The translations under genes and the position numbers were made by a program. From assembly GCA_018819175.1 (NCBI GenBank), contig JAHJQQ010000034.1:12343-76342 (forward strand): a DNA stretch of 64,000 nucleotides. Direction: 5' to 3'. Below are positions 34,745 to 42,862 of this stretch, in pieces; positions within the stretch are counted from its first letter, which is position 1; every line of letters begins with the position of its first letter. Below the pieces are notes generated by a model that did not search any database, was not told where the DNA came from, and saw only the letters and a list, made by a program, of their open reading frames with translations. The DNA comes from Gammaproteobacteria bacterium (GTDB lineage: Bacteria > Pseudomonadota > Gammaproteobacteria > Thiohalobacterales > Thiohalobacteraceae).

Positions 34745-36051
34745 TCCCGTTGCGGAAACGCGCCGCCTTCGTGATCCGTGGCGGTCGCGTGATCGACCCG
34801 GCGAACAATATCGACAGCACCACCGATGTGTATGTGCAACGTGGCAAGATTGTCGGCATGGGTACAGCGCCGGACGATTTCACGGCCGACCATGAAATCG
34901 ATGCTCAGGGCAGGATCGTTTGTCCGGGCCTGGTCGATCTCAGCGCACGCTTGCGCGAGCCCGGCAACGAACACAAGGCCACCATCGAATCCGAAACCCG
35001 CGCGGCGGCCGCGGGGGGTATCACCACGCTGTGTTGCCCACCCGACACCAACCCGATAATCGACACGCCGGCCGTGGTGGAACTGATCCGGCATCGCAGC
35101 GAACAGGCGGGCTTTGCGCGCGTCGTCACGCTTGGTGCATTGACCAAAGAACTGTTAGGCGAACGCCTCACCGAGGCTGCCGCATTGAAACAGGCCGGCT
35201 GTGTCGGCCTGAGCAATGCGCTGCTACCGCTCAGCAATACGCAGGTGCAACGTCGCGCCTATGAATACGCCGCAACCTTCGATATCACCGTGTTCATTCA
35301 CGCCGAGGATTTCTGGCTGGCCAATGGCGGGTGTGCGCATGAAGGCGCCATTTCCACGCGCATGGGCCTGCCGGCGATTCCGGCCGCTGCGGAGACCGCG
35401 GCTGTCGCACGCGATCTTGCCCTCATCGAACAGACCGGCGTGCGCGCGCACTTCTGCCGGCTGACCACCGCGCGTGCAGTGCAGATGGTGGCACGCGCGC
35501 AATATGACGGCCTGCCGGTGACTGCCGATGTCGCCACGCCCTATCTGTATCTGACTGATGTTGATCTGGTCGGCTTCAACGCCCAGTGTCATGTGCAGCC
35601 GCCATTGCGCGGCCAGCATGATCGCGAGGCCCTGCGCGCCGGACTCGCTCGCGGCACCCTGAGCGCACTGTGTTCCGATCATCAGCCACACGAAGCCGAT
35701 GCCAAGCTGGCACCGTTCATCTCCACCGCACCGGGCATTTCGGGTGTGGACACGCTGTTGTCACTCGGCCTGCGCTTGATAGATGAAAATCTGCTCACGC
35801 TGCCGGAAGTCATCGCGCGCCTGTCACACGGGCCGGCACGCATACTGGGTCTGGATCAGCAAGGCATCGGCACTCTGTCCATCGGCAAACCGGCGGATAT
35901 TGTCGTGTTCGACCCCAATCAACCCTGGCGCGTCAATACATCAACCCTGAACAGCGCCGGCCACAACACCCCGTTCATGAACTGGGAATTGAAGGGCCAG
36001 GTCACGCATACCCTGCTGGGCGGCAAGCTGGTGTTTCAGCGGGAAGGCTAG
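34741..36051 (+). CDS. pyrX: Inactive dihydroorotase homologue (PyrC')
   Basis: The 436 residues follow the type I dihydroorotase fold from end to end but lack key metal ligands. The HxH motif is replaced by S68 and R70 (VDLSARLREPG). H187 (FIHAED) remains. The next ligand region reads HFCRLTT, with R240 where histidine is usual. The usual PHH after ADV is PYL, while SDHQPH (311-316) keeps its shape. This is the pattern of the non-catalytic PyrC' that scaffolds PyrB in pseudomonads. Pyrimidine synthesis would then need another dihydroorotase elsewhere. The ATGA overlap with pyrB supports complex formation. Confidence 0.9.
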   Translation: MIPLRKRAAFVIRGGRVIDPANNIDSTTDVYVQRGKIVGMGTAPDDFTADHEIDAQGRIVCPGLVDLSARLREPGNEHKATIESETRAAAAGGITTLCCPPDTNPIIDTPAVVELIRHRSEQAGFARVVTLGALTKELLGERLTEAAALKQAGCVGLSNALLPLSNTQVQRRAYEYAATFDITVFIHAEDFWLANGGCAHEGAISTRMGLPAIPAAAETAAVARDLALIEQTGVRAHFCRLTTARAVQMVARAQYDGLPVTADVATPYLYLTDVDLVGFNAQCHVQPPLRGQHDREALRAGLARGTLSALCSDHQPHEADAKLAPFISTAPGISGVDTLLSLGLRLIDENLLTLPEVIARLSHGPARILGLDQQGIGTLSIGKPADIVVFDPNQPWRVNTSTLNSAGHNTPFMNWELKGQVTHTLLGGKLVFQREG

Positions 36052-36054
36052 CGC

Positions 36055-36148
36055 CTGTCGGGCGCGGCCTTCGGCCTGAACTCGACCTACATTGTAAAGA
36101 GCACAGCATCGTAGGTCGGATTCAGCGGCGTGGCCGCGCGTCCGACAG
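36055..36148. repeat. Palindromic repeat after pyrC'
   Basis: Arms begin CTGTCGGGCGCGGCC (36055) and end, on the right, with the imperfect complement GGCCGCGCGTCCGACAG (36148). Inner arms GACCTAC and GTAGGTC also pair. The rest of the 251-bp gap before the cytochrome gene (36149-36302) shows nothing further. GTAGGTCGGATTCAGC-type repeats are common between genes in Proteobacteria. Confidence 0.65.
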
Positions 36149-36302
36149 ACAAACCCACCGCAATAGATGGCGGGCAAACCATTCACACAACGCCTATTCT
36201 TCTCCTTAGCAGAACAAACTTTTGCGCCCCGGGCTGTTTATCCCCACGACGTCTACAGCCATCATGCTTCCCACCGATGCTTAGTCAGAACCAGGCCACA
36301 CT

Positions 36303-36845
36303 ATGCTGAAAAACAGCTCAACCGATTTTGGAGCCATTGCCATCACGCTGCACTGGGTGGTGGTACTGACGGTGATCGGGCTGTTTATCTCGGGCCTGTG
36401 GATGACCGGTCTGGATTACTACGACGACTGGTATCACCGCGCACCGGAACTGCATAAGGGCATTGGCGTGCTGCTGTTCATCCTGCTGCTAGCCAAACTC
36501 GTCTGGCGCTGGTTGGATCCCTTACCCAAGTCCGACACAACGCATAAAGTCTGGGAACAGTGGGCCGCCCGTGCCGCTCATCTCCTGCTGTATGTGCTGA
36601 TGTTTGCCGTGATGATCGCCGGTTATCTGATTCCGACCGCCGATGGACAACCGCTGCAGGTCTTTGGCCTGTTTTCAGTACCGGCAACGCTCAGTGGTAT
36701 CGACAATCAGGAAGACATCGCCGGAGAGATACATGAACTCTTGGCGTTTGGCCTGGTCGGATTGGCCATAGTTCATGCGCTCGCCGCGCTGAAACATCAT
36801 TTCATCGACCGCGACCGCACGCTCAAACGTATGCTCGGCCGCTGA
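36303..36845 (+). CDS. Cytochrome b561 family membrane protein
   Basis: The 180-residue protein has four membrane helices (for example LHWVVVLTVIGLFISGLWM, GIGVLLFILLLAKLVWRWL, LLLYVLMFAVMIAGYLI and LLAFGLVGLAIVHALAAL) carrying histidines able to bind two haems. Bacterial b561 proteins pass electrons, in some cases from superoxide to quinone. It is followed 32 bp later by a yceI gene, a pairing also known in E. coli (yceJ-yceI). Confidence 0.92.
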   Translation: MLKNSSTDFGAIAITLHWVVVLTVIGLFISGLWMTGLDYYDDWYHRAPELHKGIGVLLFILLLAKLVWRWLDPLPKSDTTHKVWEQWAARAAHLLLYVLMFAVMIAGYLIPTADGQPLQVFGLFSVPATLSGIDNQEDIAGEIHELLAFGLVGLAIVHALAALKHHFIDRDRTLKRMLGR

Positions 36846-36877
36846 TATCTCAACCGCATAGAAACAAGGAGAATTCC

Positions 36878-37456
36878 ATGAACAAGTATGCCGCGCACGC
36901 CCTGGCACTCATCACTACTCTATCCGTCCCGGCCTACGCACCGGCAGCCGACTATGTGATCGACACCGCCAAGGCGCATGCCTTCATTCAATTCCGCATC
37001 CAGCATCTCGGCTACAGCTGGCTGTACGGACGCTTCAATGAATTCAACGGCACGTTCAGTTATGACGAAAAGAATCCCTCCGCCAACAAGGTTGAGGTGA
37101 CCATCAACACCGCCAGCATCGACTCCAATTTCGCCGAGCGTGACAAGCATCTGCGCAGCGATGATTTCCTGGATGTGAAAAAATTCCCGCAGGCACGTTT
37201 CGTCAGTACCCAGTTCGAAGACCAGGGCGAGGGCAAGGCTGTACTCAAAGGCGACTTCACCCTGCATGGCGTGACCAAGCCCATCGTCATCGCCGTCGAA
37301 CGTGTCGGCCAGGGCGACGACCCCTGGGGCGGTTACCGGGCCGGCTTTTATGGCACCACGGTGTTGAAACTCGCCGATTACGGCATCACCCGCGACCTCG
37401 GGCCGGCTTCCCAAGAGGTTGAATTGATGCTGTCCGTAGAAGGCATCCGCCAATAG
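36878..37456 (+). CDS. yceI: YceI family periplasmic lipid-binding protein
   Basis: The protein starts with a Sec signal peptide (cleavage likely after APAAD-type residues near 24) and then a lipocalin-like YceI domain: YVIDTAKAHAFIQFRIQHLG, FDVKK-like FLDVKKFPQARF, and LHGVTKPI. YceI proteins bind an isoprenoid such as a quinone precursor in a hydrophobic tunnel. AGGAG stands 7 nt before the ATG. It is coupled to the upstream cytochrome b561. Confidence 0.94.
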   Translation: MNKYAAHALALITTLSVPAYAPAADYVIDTAKAHAFIQFRIQHLGYSWLYGRFNEFNGTFSYDEKNPSANKVEVTINTASIDSNFAERDKHLRSDDFLDVKKFPQARFVSTQFEDQGEGKAVLKGDFTLHGVTKPIVIAVERVGQGDDPWGGYRAGFYGTTVLKLADYGITRDLGPASQEVELMLSVEGIRQ

Positions 37457-37594
37457 ACCAGATTCTGGTGCGATAAACGCACGCGCTGGCCGAGCACGCC
37501 TGCCAGCGCGCGCGGAATCTGGTACCTTTGCGCCCCATACACCCGGGCCGTCCACCACGACAGGTGACGACCGCACCACTGGACGCACAGACCC

Positions 37595-38482
37595 ATGACC
37601 CAAGCCGCCTTATCCAAACCGCATCGCGGGACCATTTTCGTCGAGGACGCGGAAATCCTGTCGCATCAGGCCCACCCCGGTGACCAGTATATTCTGCGCA
37701 TCCAGGCGCCGCAGTGCGCCGCACACGCCCAACCCGGCAGCTTCGCGCATATCACCTGCGGACCCGAGCTGCCCATGCGGCGACCGCTGTCGATCATGCG
37801 CGTCGATCCGAAACAGGGCTGGGTGGATTTTCTCTACAAAGCCATCGGCCAGGGCACGCGTCTGCTGGCCCAACGCAAGGTCGGCGAACACATCAGTGTG
37901 ATGGGCCCGATCGGCAAACCCTTCCAGGCGCATCGCGAACGCCCGCGCACCTTGTTGATGGGCGGTGGTGTCGGCATCCCGCCCATGGTGTTTCTGGCCG
38001 AACACCTGAAAGCGGATAAACACTGGCAGCCTCTGGTGCTGATGGGCTCGGAAGTGCCCTTCCCGTTCCAGACCCAACCCTCGCGCATCCTGATACCCGG
38101 CATGCCCGAGGGTGTGATTGCCAACATGCCGTTGCTGGAAGACTGGGGCGTGCCGTCGCGCCTCGCGAGTCTGCAAGGTTATCCCGGCTGCTTCGAGGGC
38201 TACATCACCGACCTCGCGCGCGCCTGGCTGAACACCCTCAGTGACGCACAACGCAACGAGGTCGAAATCTTCGCCTGCGGCCCGCACCCCATGCTCGCCG
38301 CCACCGCCAAACTCGCCCGCGAATTCGATCTGCCCTGCCAGGTGTCACTGGAGGAATTCATGGCCTGCGCCGTCGGCGGCTGCGCCGGCTGCACCGTGCT
38401 GGTACAAACCGAGCAAGGCCCGGCCATGAAACGCGTGTGCGTGGATGGGCCGGTGTTTGATGCGCGGCAGGTGTTCAGTTGA
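37595..38482 (+). CDS. PyrK-like FAD/2Fe-2S electron-transfer subunit
   Basis: The 295 residues form a ferredoxin-reductase-type module: a beta-barrel FAD domain with MRRPLSIM (61-68), an NAD-binding domain with MGGGVGIPP (122-130), ACGPHPM, and a C-terminal 2Fe-2S site with C258, C263, C266 and C282 (spacing x4, x2, x15), as in PyrK. PyrK normally passes electrons from PyrD class 1B to NAD. No pyrD is adjacent; it lies near pyrB and pyrC' but beyond the cytochrome and yceI genes. It could instead serve a hydrogenase- or sulfide-linked enzyme. Confidence 0.85.
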   Translation: MTQAALSKPHRGTIFVEDAEILSHQAHPGDQYILRIQAPQCAAHAQPGSFAHITCGPELPMRRPLSIMRVDPKQGWVDFLYKAIGQGTRLLAQRKVGEHISVMGPIGKPFQAHRERPRTLLMGGGVGIPPMVFLAEHLKADKHWQPLVLMGSEVPFPFQTQPSRILIPGMPEGVIANMPLLEDWGVPSRLASLQGYPGCFEGYITDLARAWLNTLSDAQRNEVEIFACGPHPMLAATAKLAREFDLPCQVSLEEFMACAVGGCAGCTVLVQTEQGPAMKRVCVDGPVFDARQVFS

Positions 38483-38541
38483 GCATTAACAACCGGAGAC
38501 GGATCACGACTTCCGAACGCTGACTTTCTGAGCCTCAGAAT

Positions 38542-38775
38542 ATGAGCAAACTGATAGAAGGATATGGCACACAGCGCGGCAGCGACATTCATCGCGACGG
38601 AATGTATTTGGAGCTGGTCGACGAGAACACTGGCGATTTGGTCGCAGAGGTATTTTACTCAGACACGACTCACATGATGACAATATCAATTTTCCAGCAG
38701 GAGCTGCCATTACATGTAGTCGAAATACTTATTAAGCGAGCAAAACACGATCTACCACCAACAAACGTCGCCTAA
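38542..38775 (+). CDS. Small conserved protein of unknown function (77 aa)
   Basis: A soluble, slightly acidic protein: IEGYGTQRGSDIHRDGMYLE, then AEVFYSDTTHMMTISIFQQE, and a C-terminal helix PLHVVEILIKRAKHDLPP. The balanced composition and regular alternation of strands and helix suggest a folded domain of about 75 residues. I recall similar proteins in Proteobacteria but no function. It lies 59 bp after the PyrK-like gene. Its codons are more AT-rich than those of its neighbours. Confidence 0.65.
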   Translation: MSKLIEGYGTQRGSDIHRDGMYLELVDENTGDLVAEVFYSDTTHMMTISIFQQELPLHVVEILIKRAKHDLPPTNVA

Positions 38776-38964
38776 CACGCGTATTACAAGCACTCTGCCC
38801 CTTGAACCGTCTAATAGTAGTTAACCAGCATTCGGGGTCAGAGAAAATCTTTTTGTTCCGGATCATTAGCTATCTTTATTGCTACTGATGCCGTAGGTGG
38901 CACTAGTCTAGGGTCAATAGGTCACACTCGATTTATCTAATCTTAACCACGACAGGAGAACGAC

Positions 38965-39057
38965 ATGGCAAAGGGCATGGACAAGAAAAAAGAAGTCAAA
39001 AAGAAACCAGCGAAGACAATGAAAGAAAAACGCGCCGAAAAAGCCGCCAAGAAATAG
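38965..39057 (+). CDS. Lysine-rich micro-protein (30 aa)
   Basis: A near-perfect Shine-Dalgarno (CAGGAGAACGAC) precedes the ATG at 38965. The frame encodes 30 residues, MAKGMDKKKEVKKKPAKTMK and then EKRAEKAAKK, about 47 per cent lysine or arginine. A strong terminator follows within 30 bp, so this looks like a complete one-gene unit. Very basic short proteins of this kind might bind nucleic acid; the function is unknown. The stretch 38776-38964 before it shows nothing else. Confidence 0.7.
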   Translation: MAKGMDKKKEVKKKPAKTMKEKRAEKAAKK

Positions 39058-39084
39058 TAAAGCGAAACTAACCGCGTACGGACA

Positions 39085-39121
39085 AACAAAAACGCCGCAG
39101 TCACTCGCGGCGTTTTTGTTT
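39085..39121 (+). terminator. Rho-independent terminator after the lysine-rich micro-protein
   Basis: AAACAAAAACGCCGC pairs with GCGGCGTTTTTGTTT around an 8-nt loop (AGTCACTC), giving a GC stem followed by T-rich sequence. The A/T extension makes it effective in both directions. It begins about 28 bp after the stop codon. Confidence 0.9.
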
Positions 39122-39175
39122 GTCCGGTCGATAAGAGACAGGTCACTGTTTCATAATAGTGGCCATTATTTTGTA

Positions 39176-39477
39176 GGCTCAACGCGGATTCGTGTCGGTA
39201 AACAGGCAACGTTCGGAGTATCTCCACGGCGGAGCCTCACAAGACCGGACAGCAGGCACCGGGCCGGCATCGCAATCGTAGCTTGGATGAAGCGTAGCGG
39301 AATCCGGGGATGCACCGCCGTGACCAGGGCGATCACGATAGCGTGCGCCGCCTCCCCAGGCGTAGTTCCCGGATTACGCTTCGCTTCATCCGGGCTACAT
39401 AATCGCCTTCCCACTACTGAACAGGGTGTGCGACCCCTTCCGGGGGCCAATTCACCCTCACGAATCCGCGTTGAGCC
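39176..39477. repeat. Composite nested inverted repeat (302 bp) in a convergent gap
   Basis: Outer arms of 19 bp are exact: GGCTCAACGCGGATTCGTG at 39176-39194 and its complement at 39459-39477. Inside lies a second palindrome (39278-39398) whose arms are of the widespread intergenic type GTAGCCCGGATGAAGCG...AATCCGGG. The outer arms look like the ends of a mobile element into which the inner repeat was inserted. There is no convincing gene in the 450-bp gap 39058-39510. Confidence 0.75.
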
Positions 39478-39510
39478 ATTTTGTATAAGCACCATTAGAA
39501 CAACCAACTC

Positions 39511-42500
39511 TTAGCCTGACAAGGTAGAGCTCAAAGGTTTTCTGGATTCGGAATCAAGCAAAAACGCCGCGAACGCCTCGGCCGTCAAGGGCCGACTGAA
39601 ATAGTAGCCTTGATACAAATCGCAGCCTTTTCTTTGCAGGAACTGGAACTGTTCGATTGTTTCCACCCCCTCGGCGACCACCGTGAGTCCGAGGTGGCTG
39701 GCCATAGAAATAATGGTCTCTGCGATCACGGCATCGTTGATACTGACGGATACATCGCGCACAAACTTATCATTGATTTTGAGCTGATCCAGCGGCAATT
39801 GCTTCAGATAGGCCAGCGATGAATAACCGGTTCCGAAGTCATCGATCGACATGCGCACTCCCAGCTTCCGCAGCGCCTTCATTTTGGTGATGGTGTCATC
39901 AATGTCGGCGATGACAATGCCCTCGGTCAATTCCAGCATTACCTTGTCGGGAGCTAATCCTGTTTCATCGAGGACCCGGGCGACGTCTTCCACGAAATCG
40001 GGTTGATGGAATTGAATTACGCTGATGTTTATCGCGATCTGTTTCAACGATAAGCCGACACAGTTTCGGCATGCTTCGCGCAGGATCCATGCTCCCAGAC
40101 TCAGAATCAAACCCGTCTCTTCCGTCACCGGAATAAACTCATCGGGCGACACCATGCCGCGCTCCTTGTGCATCCAACGCACCAGCGCTTCCGCACCCAC
40201 AATATCACCCTGCGCATTCAGTTGCGGCTGATAGTGCAGCACAAACTCGTCCGCGGCGATCGCCGCGCGCAGCTCTTGCTCGATCTGCTGCCGGCGATTT
40301 GCCGCCTCCTGCATCTCCGGGCTGTAAGGACAGATACGATTCTTTCCATCATCCTTGGCACGATACATCGCCGTATCGGCATGTTTGAGCACATCGGACA
40401 AGGCACCGTCGCCGTCTGGATAGACAGTAACACCCATACTCGAGGTGATGATGTACTCGTAACCATGCAGCTGGTAGGGTGCGATCGTCAACGCCGCCTG
40501 AATCTTTCCAGCCACGGCCATAGCTTGCGCCAGCGCTTCTTGCCGTTCCGTATGCATGCCTGGGATCAAGACCACGAATTCATCGCCACCCAAGCGTCCT
40601 GCAACATCTTCTTTGCGCAGCGCCGCCTTGAGGCGCTGCGCCACCTGCACCAACAACTCGTCACCGACATGATGCCCAAGCGAATCATTGAGTGTTTTGA
40701 AGTTATCCAGATCCAGATAGATCAACCCGCCATAAATGCCATGACGTTGAGCGACATCAATTTCATGCTGCGCAGTTTCCTGGAACAAGCGCCTATTCGC
40801 CAACTCAGTCAGCGGGTCGTAATATGCCAATCGGCGTATCTGTTGATCTGACTCCAGGCGACCTGCGGTATCCAAGGCATGTTTTACCTGATCGGCAATT
40901 TCGCCGGCGAAACGGATTTCATCCTCATGCCACACTCGCGGACCACCAATATGCTCGAAGCACACAACTGCACATAAGGCCCCGACGATGCGCACCGGGC
41001 AATCAAGCAGAGCACCAATGCCCAGCGCACGCGCGTACTCAGTTAACTCGGCCGTGCGTGCATCGCTGAATATATCCTTTACGGCAATGGAGCGGTCGTG
41101 CGCTAACGCGGAGAAATAATTGGGGTAGTCTTCGATCTTCAGCTGCAAATCGTGGCTGTGAGCATCTGCACGAGTATCGAACAGATCCACGACATCAAAA
41201 CTGTTGCGTGATGCATCAACCAACCAGATGCTCGCACGAGCGACCCCCAGGACCTCAGCCGCGATCTCATTGATGGTCCGAGCCGCAGTAGAGATGTCAC
41301 CTTGTGATAATGCATCATGCAAAGAAAGCTTCACGACTGCCATATGCTGGCGCTCGGTGCGTTCGAGCTGAATATCCCGCTGCTTCTGCGCCTCTTGGCG
41401 ACGCTGCATTTCCTGTCGCAACGCCTCGGTACGTTCTTCGACACGATCCTCCAGATCTTCCTGCGTCTGGCGCAATTCCTGCTGCACATCAAGCAACTGG
41501 TGAGTACGGCGATTGAACCACCATGCCAGCTCGCCTAGTTCACTCTGTGTTTCAGGCAAATCGATCAATTGCCCATTTCCACTATCCGCCTGCGTCAACT
41601 TGCGCAGCTGCTGGGACATATCACCGATAGGCTTGACCAGCATACGGCGCACCACCAACAACATCGCCAGTAACGCAGCAGACATAACGACAGCAACGGT
41701 CACGATGAGATTGGCATACACTCTCGCGGAAGCCGACATGGCTGCGCTGTAGGGCATTACCGTGATGATCTTCCAGTAGGTCTTTGGCATTTCAAATACA
41801 GTCGCAAAGGCGGGTTGAGCTAACAATGGATCGTATTCAAGGAACAACTCGCGGTGATTAACTTTTGCCGCTAACTTGTCACCCTTCTGACTTCCCAGAA
41901 CCGCTGCGATCAGTTGCGCCTCATCGGCATCGATCTGATAACTGGCGTTGGCTATGTGTGCAGCCAATTCAGGGTTGTAATCCGGCAGTCTTTTCACAGC
42001 ATTCAGTCGATCGGTATTCATGCTCAATATGGCATCCGCATAAGGACTTAATTGCGGCTTCTGCTGCACAAGCTCTTTGATACTTATGAAATCCTCAGTG
42101 CGCATCCCCTGGAGATCTGTGCCATAAATTTTCACCTGCTGCTCATCTGGAAATGCCAGCAGCTTGCCATTGCGATCCACCGCAAACGCATAGCCGGCCA
42201 GCGGACGCGCTGCCCGCTCCAATAATTCATGCAGTCCTTCGAGCTTCAAGTCGATCGTGGTGACACCGTAGAAGTTTCCGGCGCGATACATCGGCGCCGT
42301 GGCCGTTACCATCGGCTGATAGGAGTAGGGATCCATATAGGACTTGGACCAGAAAATCCCGCCGGAGGGTACATAGCGCGCCGGCACATACCATTCCTCT
42401 TGGTGATAGCCGGCACCTTCCGGGGAATTGTAGCTCTCGTAATATTGCAGCAAGCCCGCTGCGTCACGCCCCCAGAAGAAACTGCGCCTTTCTATATCTG

Positions 42501-42849
42501 GGCTAAATTGAAAGGGTTCCGGCCACAAGCCTCCACCGGCAATGAAGGCCTCTGTGCCACGCGAATCCATCACCTGCCTGATGAGCTTTCGTGTCTGCGT
42601 TTCGTCATGCTCAAGCACCACACCAAGATTGGCCAGCGCACCGGCCAATGACTCGGCATAGGCGACACGCTGCCCAAGCTCGGCGACGATGTTTTGTCCG
42701 GAGAGCAATACCTCGCGCCATGCATAGTCCTCCAGCATGCGCTTACCAATAGTGGACAGTACGATCAATATTGCGGCTAGCGCCAAAACAAAAGCGCCAA
42801 TGAAAACAGCTGGAATCCTGAACTGAAGGCTTTGCCAGAAACCTCTCAT
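39511..42849 (-). CDS. Membrane GGDEF/EAL cyclic-di-GMP enzyme with Cache and GAF domains
   Basis: The 1112-residue protein has TM1 (IPAVFIGAFVLALAAILIVL), a large periplasmic double-Cache sensor, TM2 (LIVTVAVVMSAALLAMLLVV), HAMP and coiled coil, GAF, GGDEF and EAL domains. The cyclase site is intact (GGDEF, D756), with an RxxD inhibitory site 5 residues before it. The phosphodiesterase has E887 (EALVRW), INISVIQF, LELTEG, IDDFGTGYSS, LKINDKF and AEGVET, so both activities look possible. I start at the ATG at 42849 (MRGFWQSLQF), 13 bp after pilU, rather than an in-frame ATG inside pilU. Co-transcription with pilTU suggests a role in pilus retraction or surface sensing. Confidence 0.9.
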   Translation of the reverse strand: MRGFWQSLQFRIPAVFIGAFVLALAAILIVLSTIGKRMLEDYAWREVLLSGQNIVAELGQRVAYAESLAGALANLGVVLEHDETQTRKLIRQVMDSRGTEAFIAGGGLWPEPFQFSPDIERRSFFWGRDAAGLLQYYESYNSPEGAGYHQEEWYVPARYVPSGGIFWSKSYMDPYSYQPMVTATAPMYRAGNFYGVTTIDLKLEGLHELLERAARPLAGYAFAVDRNGKLLAFPDEQQVKIYGTDLQGMRTEDFISIKELVQQKPQLSPYADAILSMNTDRLNAVKRLPDYNPELAAHIANASYQIDADEAQLIAAVLGSQKGDKLAAKVNHRELFLEYDPLLAQPAFATVFEMPKTYWKIITVMPYSAAMSASARVYANLIVTVAVVMSAALLAMLLVVRRMLVKPIGDMSQQLRKLTQADSGNGQLIDLPETQSELGELAWWFNRRTHQLLDVQQELRQTQEDLEDRVEERTEALRQEMQRRQEAQKQRDIQLERTERQHMAVVKLSLHDALSQGDISTAARTINEIAAEVLGVARASIWLVDASRNSFDVVDLFDTRADAHSHDLQLKIEDYPNYFSALAHDRSIAVKDIFSDARTAELTEYARALGIGALLDCPVRIVGALCAVVCFEHIGGPRVWHEDEIRFAGEIADQVKHALDTAGRLESDQQIRRLAYYDPLTELANRRLFQETAQHEIDVAQRHGIYGGLIYLDLDNFKTLNDSLGHHVGDELLVQVAQRLKAALRKEDVAGRLGGDEFVVLIPGMHTERQEALAQAMAVAGKIQAALTIAPYQLHGYEYIITSSMGVTVYPDGDGALSDVLKHADTAMYRAKDDGKNRICPYSPEMQEAANRRQQIEQELRAAIAADEFVLHYQPQLNAQGDIVGAEALVRWMHKERGMVSPDEFIPVTEETGLILSLGAWILREACRNCVGLSLKQIAINISVIQFHQPDFVEDVARVLDETGLAPDKVMLELTEGIVIADIDDTITKMKALRKLGVRMSIDDFGTGYSSLAYLKQLPLDQLKINDKFVRDVSVSINDAVIAETIISMASHLGLTVVAEGVETIEQFQFLQRKGCDLYQGYYFSRPLTAEAFAAFLLDSESRKPLSSTLSG

Positions 42850-42862
42850 AGGAACTGAACGA

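Noticed and set aside
33766..35094. 442-codon open frame on the minus strand
   Set aside because: Antisense to pyrB and the start of pyrC', whose motifs are intact.
39166..39507. 113-codon minus-strand frame in the convergent gap
   Set aside because: It is translated entirely from the nested inverted repeats and has no ribosome site or plausible protein pattern.
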